Source: Aquanectria penicillioides (lineage: Eukaryota; Ascomycota; Sordariomycetes; Hypocreales; Nectriaceae). From it: 64,000 nt of DNA. The stretch is taken from the NCBI GenBank assembly GCA_003415625.1, contig PYIU01000005.1:4221001-4285000 (forward strand). The letters are read 5' to 3'. The translations under genes and the position numbers were made by a program. This document shows, piece after piece, positions 11,728-23,105 of this stretch (position 1 is the first letter of the stretch; each line of letters opens with the position of its first letter). Below the pieces are notes generated by a model. The model had not been told where the DNA came from, did no database searches, and saw only the letters and a list, made by a program, of their open reading frames with translations.

Positions 11728-12380
11728 GAGTACTGCTCACAACGCGTATTTCCATAAGCCTCATCACTGCCCATTTTTGGACGAGTATAATCATATGGAA
11801 GTACCTTGCATTTGATTGATAGAGGTTGATACCCCTGAATTGGTGGTCGATGCAATGGAGTTTCTTTTCCGCATAGCTGAGAATGTCATGTCCTGAAACA
11901 ATAGCTCGAATTCTAAACTTTTACTTGGATGCCTTTTTGGGCATTGTCAGTTTCTATTTCAATAACCAGTAATTGTGACACTGCCATGCCCATGGTTCAG
12001 CTGCTCATCATATCGATCAAATGCTGATGACTTTCGGATATAATCTTTTATGTGGGGCATCAAGTCTACTATTATTGAAGATATCTGCAAAGTCAATGGG
12101 CCCTAAATTTCTGCTTCAACCTTCCTACGTCAACTTGCCAATGACCTATCAGTTCAACCTTTGTGGTGTGGAATAGAGGCCGCCTAGCACGATCGCTGAG
12201 CATACTCGAGGCCAATATAACCAATATGAGGGTAGATTTTGTATTGAACATGTTGAGCAATAATGGCGACTCCCTGTGGATACACTATCACTTCCCGTCG
12301 ATCACAATCTTCGGTGGAAAAGGTGATCCTATCGGCCTGGCCATTTCTAACTCATCCAGTATAATCTCTTCCTCGGAAAG
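11728..12380. other. intergenic region between convergent genes
   Basis: Contains the 3' ends of the methyltransferase (+) and the AttH-like gene (-). Short frames only; nothing recognised. Confidence 0.55.
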
Positions 12381-13615
12381 CTAAAACTTGAAAACCTCGT
12401 ACAGCGACCTTCCCGAAAAGGTTTGCTTGGTCCCCTTAATCCCCCCAACCATCGTACCTACGCATCGCTGATAAACGGCGGTATCGACTATGTTGAAGTT
12501 CCTTGTAATATTTGTCCATAGTGTCTTACCTTGTCCCAAATCAAACTTAAGAGCGAGGCCATCGGGAACCCCGGTGTTCGACCGAGGCGGATACTCGCTA
12601 TTGTTACCAAAGGGACGGACAGTGACGGATTCAGATGTGCACCCTGTGGCCAGAATCTGACCATCCCTGGCTACGTAGCCGGAGTAGTATTCAGTCCCGG
12701 TGTGGTCGAGGGCATCAAACCAGACGAGGGAGTAGGGGCCGACGCGTCCATGACCCCAATACCAAGACTGAACCGCATCTTGGAATGACACTACTCCCCA
12801 GTTTTTGTCATGATATCCAACACCTTCGAATGCTAGACGACTTCCGTTGATGGAAAAGTCCGCAATGGCATCCGTATCAGGCTGGGCATTGGACCATGCA
12901 ACTCCAGGCATGAGATACTCACTTACTCCCGACTTCTTGACGTCGCAAGGGTAATGCGCTGGGGCTTTCTGATAAAATCATGAGCTTTTGAGTTTCGTGG
13001 AAAGAAAAGAAATGGAAGCATCACTAACCGATTTGAGAGTCAAAGTGCCAAATATGCCGTAAGCTGCAGACTTGATGGTGACCGTATAAATAGGCTGGCT
13101 ACTCTCGAGCCCTGTTCCCTTAAAACTACAGCCAGAGCCTTGCCAGTTGGCAGAGATGCCGATTGCGCTTGTCGTCACAGAGGCAGCTTCGTCCGCTGGA
13201 ATTTCAAAATTTGCGATGGTTCCATTTTTGAAGCTGGCGCTGATACGCACGGAGAGTGGTTTAGTCTGGGTGTTTGGAAACCCTTGAGGGCCATTGTTGA
13301 AAAATATGATTTGGAAGGATGCGTTGGTTGAAGTCGATACTGCATCAAAATACCACCTCCAATTCGAATAATGTTAATACCATTTGCAATTTGTCAAGAT
13401 GATGGCTGTACGTACCAATCGTAAGCCGTGTCGTTCGCGGCACCGGATAACTTGGGGCTATCTAAGCGGTGCGGCAGCGATGAGAACTCAGCACTGACGG
13501 GGCCTTCAGAGTACTCATTCGGAATCACTGCCGTCGATGGAAGCGCAGAGCTCTCAGAAAGGCTGGTGACGAGGCGCAAGAGAGCTGTGATTGCAAGAAA
13601 CTTGGGACCAATCAT
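12381..13615 (-). CDS. secreted AttH/CrtC-like lipocalin-fold protein (kievitone hydratase / fungal Diels-Alderase superfamily)
   Basis: Three exons on the minus strand (13416-13615, 13029-13356, 12381-12968; introns of 59 and 60 nt) give 371 residues. Seen: signal peptide MIGPKFLAITALLRLVTSLSES; an early YDWWYFDAVS segment formed across intron 1; and GYHDKNWG (227-234), the hallmark of the AttH/hydroxyneurosporene-synthase superfamily. Later SWYWGHGRVGPYSLVWFDA fits the second lipocalin-like barrel. Several N-x-S/T sites. Family knowledge: members include secreted kievitone hydratase, which detoxifies a legume phytoalexin, and intracellular pericyclases of polyketide clusters. The signal peptide favours the secreted hydratase-like branch; the substrate is unknown. 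Start ATG was chosen over an upstream in-frame TTG because the signal peptide begins there. Confidence 0.85.
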
Positions 13616-15669
13616 CGTATCGGCGTAATTGGGTATTTGATAGAACAGAAAAATAAAACCCAAGGTGATGATGGACGCGCTTTATATGGAGGATGGAGTG
13701 AATACAGCGGCAATTTAATTTCCATCAACCTTGCATAGGTCTCATGATTGCACGAGAGAGGATGAGCTATTATTGTGAACAGGGCGTTGGAAAAGAGTAA
13801 TGAAAACTCGTCAACCGAGCCTATCTGGAGAATTAGCCCCATGACGGCCCCTCGGGCTACTCTTGATTCCGGGTGAAGGAGAAGTTAGTTTTATTTTCGG
13901 AACTCTTGATCGACCTTGCTGGCTTGAAACTGGTGCACAGTCCATGCCGTGTCCCGTAACATCCGCTTATCTCATTGGTTACGGTGAGATGCTGCGCCCG
14001 GCGGGCAATTGTGTATCACCTTATGATCAATTGTGGTTAATAGATGTGCCCTAACGGCTATTGGCCGAAGGCTAAATTTACTGTGAGCATATGGAAAGGA
14101 AGTTTCTGGGTCAATGCCTCCCATAATATTATCTCGTCTGACGTGATATCGAGGCAAGCTCCGATCACATTGAGTGGAATTTTTTTAGAATTCATCAGGA
14201 TACCTTCCAGCCAGAAGCTTAATACTAAGCTTATTTGGTCTCGGCTGTATTATGCTTGGCAGTTCGCGAACAAGCTATGTCGACCAGAACTAAAGGGACC
14301 ATCTTGTCGCGTGTATAGAAGGCTTGGTGTTTCCCCACTACGTGGGCTTGACCATAATTGATGGAAGCTGATTCGAGGATGACAGTGAGTAGTGATATTA
14401 ATCTCTGACATTTGGCTGCCGGGAGAAAGTCATATCATGTTTCCACGAAGGAAACACTGTGGAAATTGCTTCCCAACTTGAATCTGGGGAATTGAACTGA
14501 GCTGTACGCCCAAAGAAATGACTAAGCGGCAAAGCGCAAAACAACCCTGGGCCCGATTCCGACAACAGAGAAGACCCACATCTCAGTGAACCGTCAAATT
14601 GATCAATGGTAAGGGCCGCAAGGTGTCAAGATTGGGATTATTTCTCCTTTGTAAGCTTTGATCGGACTCGGCGATGGTCCATGAACCGCTGGCTGTTTCC
14701 CCGGAGGATTACCACACGTGCATTAATCGGGCCACTGCGAATTTAGTTGCCGTCTTTCGGCAGACTAACCAGGCATTGACAGGTCCCACTAGCATTGAGC
14801 ATCTTGCTAGGTTGCGCTGGAGTATTGAGAAAATTGGAATTGCGGGAAGCTGATGGTTGGACATATCCTAACGTTCGTTATTGCGGAAACCCTCTCACTA
14901 GTCTTATTTCTCAAAGGACTTCAGAAAAACATAGCATTTCTCCGTTGTTCACAGGTTTGATTCGTATAAGGTCCCGAGTGTCGGAGGAATTTTAAGAAAC
15001 CTATCCGAGAGTGTAATATCATTCTCATGTAGAATATTGTTTTCAAGCAGAAAAGGTGTTCATCTCAGTGTGTAGTGTAGTGTTGTAGCATTCAAAGCGC
15101 TGATCGACTGCTTTCGCTATTTCTTCATTTGTAAATCTAGTCATGCAGACCTATCACCGAGACACGAAATGATGTAAAAGTTTCGATTTAATACTTAAGA
15201 CAGGAAAAGAACATTTTCGGATGAAACCTCGACACAATTATCCATATCGTGACGGCGGTGGCTGGTAGTAAATTGCATGGCCTCGAATATCATCTGCTCA
15301 GCCACATGAAATCCGTTATGATGCATGCAGACTCAGCAGCCATGCTTCGCTTGTAACAGCATTTTAAACCAAAACGGAGCGAATATGCAATGTCGTTCTC
15401 GCACCAAATTGTCTCAGTGGATACCCGATGAGGCCAAGAAAAGTTTGCGTTGTTGATTTGTCAGATGGATTATCTGTAGACAATGATGCAGATTCGGCCC
15501 GTTTTCTGAAAAATTGACTCCACATTTTCCCCTCTTGTAGCAACTGTCTCTTGATCAAGAATGCCTGGCTAAGATTCTATCCAGATTCAAATCCGTGACC
15601 GACCTTCAAATACTCGATCACTTTTATTTGACTGGTTTGCATTATTTATTTCCATCAACCCCGGTGAAC
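13616..15669. other. long intergenic region between divergent cluster genes
   Basis: About 2 kb between the AttH-like gene (-) and the SDR gene (+), wide enough for two promoters. Slightly AT-rich, with short frames (14044-14361, 14795-14995) that show no domain. No TE ends or RNA gene seen. Confidence 0.55.
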
Positions 15670-16732
15670 ATGGCTTTAGATGGCAAAGTTATCCTCTTGG
15701 TATGCCTCCACTCCGAATTCGGGCAAGGGCCCGGTTTTTGACACTCCTCATAGACAGGTGCCTCCATGGGCATCGGCGAGGCCATCGCCAATTCTCTTGC
15801 CGAGCTGGGAGCACACTTGGTCCTCTTCTCACGATCGGAGGTAGGCTGCGGATAAGGATAGACACTTTACAGTACAGCTAAGAGAATAGGATAAATTGGC
15901 AGCCATCGCGAGCCGACTTGGGTCTTCAAGCCGGGGCAAAATCGTTTATAAAGCGGTTGATGTTGGCAACTACGATGCCGTCGATGAAGCTGTGAAATCT
16001 GCAATCAAGGAACTTGGAGCAATCGATTTTCTGATCAACAACGTAAGATACTCGGTTTGTCACTGCTGTCTTTCTCTTGTCAAACTGACAAATGATTTAT
16101 CCAAGGCTGGGCTTGCCCTCGGCGCCCCTGCCATCTTTCTCGAACTCAATGTTTCCGACATTATTGCCATGAACAACACCAACATCAATGGCATGATGTT
16201 CGTGACCTATTCAGTTCTCAATCATTCAATGCGTCCCCGAAAAGAAGGCACAATATTAAACGTGACATCGATCACAGGCCTCGAAGTTCCTCCCTTTCCC
16301 GGCGAAGCCGTGTATCACACGAACAAGGCTGCCCAAGAGGCATTTACCAACGCTCTCCGAAACGAACTCAGTGGTACCAACATTCGTGTTCTTGCCTTGA
16401 GGCCTGGTTGTGTTGCAACCAACTTCCATCTTCAACGTGTCGGCAATGACCAAGAGAAATATGAGAAATTCTTTGAAGGTTTTGAGTAAGTTTTATCAAT
16501 GTTGAACATAAAAATTATCCCTGCTAAATGCCACAGACCGCTTGTCTCAGAGGACGTTGCTCGGGCCGCGGTCTTTATGCTTAGCCAACCACTCAACACA
16601 TCAATCAAGGCACTCGATATTGTGCCCTCAGGTTCGTTAGATTCCATAAACCCGAACGAATTTATGCTTATGGATTTAGCTCAACGGTCCCTCAATGTTT
16701 TTGACAGAACTTGGACAGCCCGAAATTTGTAG
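15670..16732 (+). CDS. short-chain dehydrogenase/reductase, YdfG-like classical SDR
   Basis: Five exons (15670-15699, 15754-15840, 15890-16042, 16106-16485, 16537-16732) give 281 residues. Family knowledge: NAD(P)-dependent oxidoreduction of alcohols or carbonyls on a Rossmann fold. Seen: MALDGKVILLTGASMGIGEA with the TGxxxGIG cofactor loop (residues 11-18), NNAG spanning the intron at 16043, catalytic S145 in NVTSITG, Y160 and K164 in YHTNK, then LALRPGCVATNF. The Ser-Tyr distance is 15 rather than the usual 13, which fits a fungal subgroup reading LEVPPFPGEAVYH. The first exon codes only ten residues. Inference: a redox step acting on the substrate or product of the neighbouring secreted proteins. 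Confidence 0.9.
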
Positions 16733-17173
16733 TAAGAGGAATGGCCCCTGAATCACCATGGGTATTGGATGACCGTCAATAAATATTCATATGCTCAGAT
16801 ATTTGGTTTGCTGTTAAATAGGATACTTTGTAGGCGAGTTTGATTCCAAATATTGAAATTGAGTCACTTTAAATAGTATTCCACGATGTGCGGCCATGGA
16901 TCCTGATAAACTAATGATTTCACTAATTACACAAGTTTTTCAAGGCCTAGCAGAGTATGAATTGGCAAAGGATTATGCAATTACGATCTAGCTAAATTGT
17001 GATGAATAGTCTATGATATAACAAGGTAAGGAGGAAGGACAATCCATCGAGGCCGCCAATGGCCACTGGTAGACAAGTATTCCCCAACTCAGACTTCCAT
17101 TCAAATTTGGCGATGGCGTTGTTTACTTACGGTTATATACCCCAGAGGCCTATAGCTTTGTGAAAATCAAGGC
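16733..17173. other. intergenic region between convergent genes
   Basis: AT-rich 3' flanks of the SDR (+) and hydrolase (-). No feature recognised. Confidence 0.55.
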
Positions 17174-18587
17174 TCAAACCTGCTTGTCGAAGAAATCGAG
17201 GATAGCACTATATGTAGTAGGGTGTGTGTACTCCTGAGACCTGGTCAGTAATCACCTTCAGGCGAACGAGAAGAAATACTCACAAAGTTCAAGCCATGTC
17301 CAGCATTGGGGACGACAACGGCCTCAAAGTATGATGCATCCGGGAAAAGCTTCTTCACTTGGGCCGGAATAGAAGGGGTGCTCGGCGAGCAGTTCCCCCC
17401 ACAGGCTGGTAAGTCGCGATCTGTATGATGGGGGTTTCCTGTCAGTATGAGATATTCTTGCACGAAAAATGTCATTTCCCGATCGCGTACCTCCAGTAAT
17501 GACGAAAACTGGGCCTTTGAAGCTGCTAATGCCGGAAATAGGGCCACTCACTGTGAGCAGCTCACCCACCGTGACCGGCTGCTTTGCACCAGCGATGGCG
17601 TCGAGAATGGCAGGGTCGAATTGGCCTGGGGCGAAGTAGCTATTCTGCACAGCAGAAATATCACCCATCGAAAGGTATCCGTCCGGATATTTCCTGAGGA
17701 CCTTTGTTGTTTTGGCCGGTACGAAGTTGGCGCCGTAACCGAAGTAAGGCACAAAACTATGGTCTGCGGGTATGCCGGTGAGGGCAATACCATCCGTGAT
17801 GTCGGGATAGTTTGCCGCCAAGCCGTATGTCTGAATGGACCCAAAACTATGCCCTACGTGGAAGATCTTTTCGAATTTAGTGTTGATTTTCGGAACCTGG
17901 CCTTTTCGCAACAGCCTTGTGAGGGCTTGGAGCGACACAACTTCAAGCGCGGATTGGATCTCGTTGACGGGCTCGCCATGGGATGACTTGCCCAATCCAA
18001 GCCGGTCGTAGAACAAGGTTGAGTAGCCTCTCTCGAGGGCCCTATCTACGTAACTGTAGTTGTAGTTGTTGAATGGAAAGTCCCTTGGAACCAAGAGTCA
18101 GCAATAATTACAAGGGAGGCTTTAGTGATTGAGCAGCGATTCCACTGTGCAACGAGGGAATTTGACATATGGAATTTTTCGGCCGTGGAATGAACGAACC
18201 AATAGCTTCGATCGAACCCAATACCGTGGGTTAAGACTTGGATCGCCTTGCCCGGGCCACTGTCAGGTTGACAGTACGTGGCAGCGATGTTGTAGGAGCC
18301 TGATACTGTCTTCGACTATCATGTAGCGTCAGATAGTTTCAATATTAAAGGCGCTGTCTGTCTGGACTTACTCCCTTGGAAATTTGGCCCGTGTAATTGC
18401 CATTAGTCTGCAGTATGTTCAGCACGAGGTTGGTCACATCAATGTTGGTTGATGGCGGTGCCAGGTTGAAAACTTGATTGGTTGCTGATATCGTCACGGG
18501 GATTATGAGATCTTTGCAGTTGCGGGCTGCTGCTTTGTTAGCTGCGAACCCGGCGGCGAGAGCCAAGAAAGAGATGAAAGCGTTCAT
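17174..18587 (-). CDS. secreted alpha/beta hydrolase
   Basis: Five exons on the minus strand (18372-18587, 18200-18315, 17491-18083, 17284-17438, 17174-17233; all GT-AG) give 379 residues. Seen: N-terminal signal peptide MNAFISFLALAAGFAANKAAA; THGIGFDRSYWD oxyanion-side loop; TLFYDRLGLGKS; nucleophile elbow GHSFGS with S190; and a C-terminal AGHGLNF with the likely catalytic H356. PACGGNCSPS suggests a disulphide loop. Family knowledge: serine esterase/lipase/epoxide-hydrolase fold; the substrate cannot be deduced. Convergent with the SDR and divergent from the Zn2Cys6 regulator 980 bp away, so shared control with that regulator is plausible (inference). Confidence 0.88.
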
Positions 18588-19567
18588 ATTCGATTTGGCA
18601 AATTTAGAGGTGCTTGTGTGGTGTCTTGAGATAACTTTTGTGCTTGGCGCAGGTGACACGACTGCCTTTAAATGAAATTCACCTGCCTTAGATATGACGT
18701 ATGGCGAATGCCAATTAATTCTGCCATAGTAGATTGGACATTGTTTCCCTTCTCGCGCTCCCCGACCAAGAATAACCTCGCCGCAGTAAGATGGTGGTAT
18801 TCGGAACTATGGTCCCATAATTTAGGTTGCCTTCGCAAGGATTTGCTTGCATCATCAATAAGATTGCAGAGGCTGCCGCTTCTAGGGACCTATAGCATAG
18901 CCAAGTCGGCTCAACTCGGTCCAAGGATGTCGCTGGTCTGATTTGAAGTTGCGCCCAAGTCCGTCAATGTCGTGCAAAGAAAGCCTTTCGGCGTGTAAAC
19001 AACCCTTTCGGGGCTTTTGGGGTCCGATTATTTACCTCGGCTTGATGAGTTGGCTTGTCGTCTGTGTTGCACAGCTTAACATAAGAACTGAGTTTTGGCT
19101 ATGATGACGCCCTGCGGTGGTTGATGAGGCATATAGCACCTTTGTATCTGCGTCGTGCGACAGGAGATTTCTTTGCTACCGTAAGTTACATCTACAATAT
19201 TCCAGTATAGGTCTGATGCCATTAGCATGCAATCACATAGATTGTGCCTTTTCCCAGAACATTTTATTTTCCATGACTTGTATCTCGGCCTGCGCGGAAG
19301 CCCGGCGCGGGGCATGGCATGTCGTTTTGCCGAATTTGTACAAGTGCTGATGATTTGGCTTCGAGTCGGACCAGGATTCGTGCGAGTTCGTCCGAGCACG
19401 CGCTTATCTGACGAGCATCAACAGCAGCACCGCAGTAAGTCGACGTCCATGGCCGAACTCGACCGATGACAAGATGGAATCGAGTCTCCCAAGTCGACTC
19501 TGAATCCCTCCAGCCCTCTCGTGAGTCGTGGCCCCGTATCTAGAACCAGCCGCAGCTCTTCGTCGCC
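18588..19567. other. bidirectional promoter region, hydrolase / Zn2Cys6 regulator
   Basis: A 980-bp region between two divergent starts. Short frames only. It is the natural place to look for CGG-triplet sites of the adjacent Zn2Cys6 factor; I saw no clear inverted CGG pair. Confidence 0.5.
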
Positions 19568-21774
19568 ATGGCCGGGAGTCTACCGAGTCCCGATGACATC
19601 GATGGCTGCCTCGATGCGCGGCCAAAGCGCATGAGACTCGGCACGCGGAGCTGCGCCGAGTGCCGCAGGAGGAAGATCAAATGCGTGTTCCCCGAGAATG
19701 AGACGGCTTGTCAGAGCTGCCGGCTTCATGACATGACGTGCAGACCGCAGCAGCCCTCTCGCGAACGGCGAAGGCTGCTGACCAAGGATGACGACCATGG
19801 AAAGGCAGCTCTCCTTCGACGCCTCGAGGAGCTCGAGGATACTTTGCGGCAGATGAATGCGGCTACAGAAAATGGCGGTGAGACAAAAGCCACAGCGCAA
19901 TGCAGGACCGGCGCAAATCCATCTTTCAATCTCAACCAGGCGTTCGTGACGGAGCAGCTCGGACAAGGTCTCGCCCTAGGTCTAAGTACAAGCTGGCCTA
20001 CACATGCCCCGACAACGGGGAGCAGCACCACCTCCAGATCCGGTCCCAACCCGCAGCTTCATCTGCATCGCCCTACTCCGAAGGGACTGATATCCCCGAG
20101 GACTCGGTTGCTGTTGACGAATTCAACCGTGCCCCCCTCATCACACTATTCAAACAATCCTTGTTCATCGACAAAGATGAAGCACCTCAGCCAAACTGTG
20201 CCAAGTTGGAGGCAAACAACGAAGCCTATGATATTATACATCCTATGCGCCACTTGATACCAACTTCTTATGAGATGCGTGCCATCCTCCAAGAGACGGA
20301 GAAGTATTGGCCGTTATGGCCGAGATTTGAGGCCAAAATAGACCCATCTGACCCATTACAGACCCTCCAGGACGTTGGTGTATCCGGGGCCATGTCCTTC
20401 ATATCAAACGCCCTCGTATTTGGGAATTCAACTACGATTGCCAAAGCTCTCCTATGGCTCGCGCTCTGCCTGCACCAGCTCCCAAACGGTTGGGTCCCCA
20501 ATCGCGCCTCGCTGCCCGCACCAGTTGAAGTTCTCAAAACCAAATATCTTCAAACAGCCCAACTCCTCCTCTGCCTCACAACGGAGCACGGCGATAATAT
20601 CGATAGCCTCGAAACACGCATGCTTCAAGAGAAGATATACATAGACATGGGCCGGCCGAAGAAAGCATGGCTTGCTGCTCGCCAGGCTCTGAATATCGCC
20701 CTCGCTCTGGGCTTATACCGGAAAAAATGGCCTACGAGTGAGCACCCTCGTGCCAGACTCTGGTCCTCCATTTGGCAAACTGAACGACAATTATCTTCAG
20801 TCCTCGGCCTTCCTGCTGCTTTACCTGATTGGCACCCCGGCGTGTCTCGGGATCTCGTTGGACCTGATCCATTGGACCAACTCAGCTACGAACTTTGCCG
20901 TATCCTGGGCCGTGCAATAGAACGCGACCAGAGTTCAGAAGAGACTAGCTATGCCGCAACTGTCCAGATGGATCAAGACTGGGAGCAGTGCAAAAGTCTT
21001 CTGCCTGCAGGGTTCTGGGAGCATACTGTGTCGCCGGATACGTCGTTGAGTCGCATTTACCGGGAACATGATGCCAAACTTCATTATTATATTATCGGGC
21101 AGATTATCCACCTACCATATATCAACAAGGCAGGCCTCAATAGACGATATGAAATCAGTCGCACCAGTGGCCTCGAGGCTGCTAGAGAGATCATCAAGGC
21201 CTACAAGACTCTACGAAACAGCACTCCGTTGATGATCATGTGTGAGCTGCAAGACTTTACGGCTTTCTCAGCCGCCGCAGTCATTGCCATTGGCTTGCTG
21301 TTGACCAAAAACCAGGCTGGAGTTGAGCCCGCTTTAGCTGCTCGGGACTGGGAGCTCGTGGAGATGGTAGCTGCTGACTTGAAGAGGACTTCATCTACCC
21401 TGCACTGTGTTGTTGCCACCCAGGGAACTCGGCTGTTGGAGCTGCTTCTTACGATTCACTATGGAACTTACAATGGGCCAAAGGTTTACGAGGTTTCCAT
21501 TCCATATTTTGGAAAAGTGTGCATTCGCTGCGACTCTCTTCAGACGAACAAGACCGTGCCTGAACAGGAACCACGAAACCTGCAGTTTAATGAAGTGCCC
21601 TTTGTTCCGGGGCCAATATCACCGACAATGGACTTCTGTGCTGCCACGCCATTTAACCCCAATGTCCCTTTCGACATGGGCTTTAATATGGAACTGCAGT
21701 GTGATTGGGCTATGAACATTGATCCTCCAAATTTTGACTGGACGGGGTATTTTCGTGGCACTGAGATAAGCTAG
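19568..21774 (+). CDS. Zn2Cys6 fungal transcription factor with middle homology region
   Basis: Starts at ATG 19568. Seen: Zn2Cys6 cluster CAECRRRKIKC...CQSC...C with cysteines 29, 32, 39, 48, 51 and 58; a basic linker RERRR and a heptad-like helix LLRRLEELEDTLRQM for dimerisation; then the fungal-specific domain (about residues 210-560, e.g. IYIDMGRPKKAWLAARQALNIALALGLY). One intron must lie near 19980-20056, because the DNA-binding part and the rest are in different frames. The acceptor at 20055-20056 fits; the donor may be 19980 or 19986, so the junction is uncertain. Total about 711 residues. Nuclear regulator, probably of the preceding cluster. It is the last intact gene before the RIP-mutated block, only 230 bp from its edge. 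Confidence 0.92.
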
Positions 21775-22002
21775 AGTAAGGAGCTCTAGATTACAAGAAA
21801 GCGCCTCTGTTATTGATTACATGCGCCATATTCCTTGGGTCAGCTTGGCGGGAATGTAAAAGGACACGAATTGAAGCATGAAATGTTGATGTTGAGGTAT
21901 TTGGGTGAATTTGTTAGACAGGAAACGGGTATTGCTGTTTCCCTTGTTCTGTTATTCGATGAAGAATTATAGAGATGGATTAAATTTTCTACTGCCAAAC
22001 TA

Positions 22003-22152
22003 CCCGGTGGGTCATATAGAAGCGCGCTACGCTAGGCTTGTAGACAACCCCACCTCTCCTGCCGGAGAGGTGGTAACAAAACCTATAACCGCATTACTGG
22101 CATAATTAACTTTTCTAATATAGCTTATCTATAACTTTATTAAATAAAGTCT
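22003..22152 (+). repeat. left terminal inverted repeat of the pogo-type element
   Basis: Matches the reverse complement of about 43270-43418. The outer 100 bp are hardly mutated (CpG-containing GCGCGCTACGC retained), whereas the inner part and the whole right copy are AT-shifted, so the RIP border falls inside this repeat at about 22,110. There is a gap of roughly 10 bp in the right copy relative to this one. Confidence 0.8.
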
Positions 22153-22722
22153 AAATATAAAGATAAAGATATTATTAGAATTACTTACTTTAAAATAATT
22201 AGTTCTATTAATATAAATTATTTTAATAGTATAATTATTAAATTTTAATTATATAAAGCTTAAGCTTATTAATATTATTATAATTTTAAAATAGTAATTT
22301 ATATATTTTTTATAGAAATAATAGTATTAAGTTTTTTTTTATTAAAATATTAATTTAGTGCTTATTTAAAGTTAAATCTATTATAATTTATATTAAGTAT
22401 TTAGCTATAAGCTTAATTATTAATATTTTTATTTATTATAGTATTTTAAATATATAAAAGAGATTAATATAAAGCCTTAATTTAAATAGTTTAAATAATT
22501 TTAATTAAAGTATTATTAAAGCCTATATTTAAAGGCAAAAAAGGTAGCTTAATTAATAAATATAATATTATTAATATAAAGTCCTTTAGGCTATAATTTT
22601 AGCTATTACTTTAATCTTTAATTTAAATAGTAATAATAATATTTATTTAAATTATATTAGCTTAATTAAATAATCTTTATAATGCCTTTTATTTAATTAC
22701 TTTAAAGATATAATTAAGGTAG

Positions 22723-23105
22723 TATATTAGTAAATAGGGACACTAGCTAAAACACATACCTTACCCAAAAGGGTATAGGGTAAGTAGGTTCGGTTAAAGA
22801 CTAAATAGCCTTCTCAAGCAGCTGCAAACAACTTAAAAGAGTATTAAAGCATTTAATTAAATGCTTTAAAGTGTCCCTTAAAGAAAAGAAAGAAAGAAAA
22901 TAAAGCAGAAAGTTATAAATAAAGTAATATTATAAGGGGCTATACTAAAACTTTAATAGAGTCTAAATGCAAGGAATTTAAAATTTTAAAAATAAAAATT
23001 AATTAAAAAAAACTGCCTATTTATTTTTTATATCTTTAAGGTCCCTTTTATCTTTTTAATTAATTTAATAATAGATTAATCTATATTACCTTAAACCTTA
23101 ATTTA
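22723..23105 (-). repeat. gypsy 3' LTR (383 bp)
   Basis: Same length as the copies at 34749 and 42797, differing mainly by C/T and G/A transitions. Contains a perfect palindrome centred on GCATTTAATTAAATGC (22849-22864). This copy keeps cytosines near 22740-22830 (e.g. CAGCTGCAAACAAC) that the other two have lost. Confidence 0.85.
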
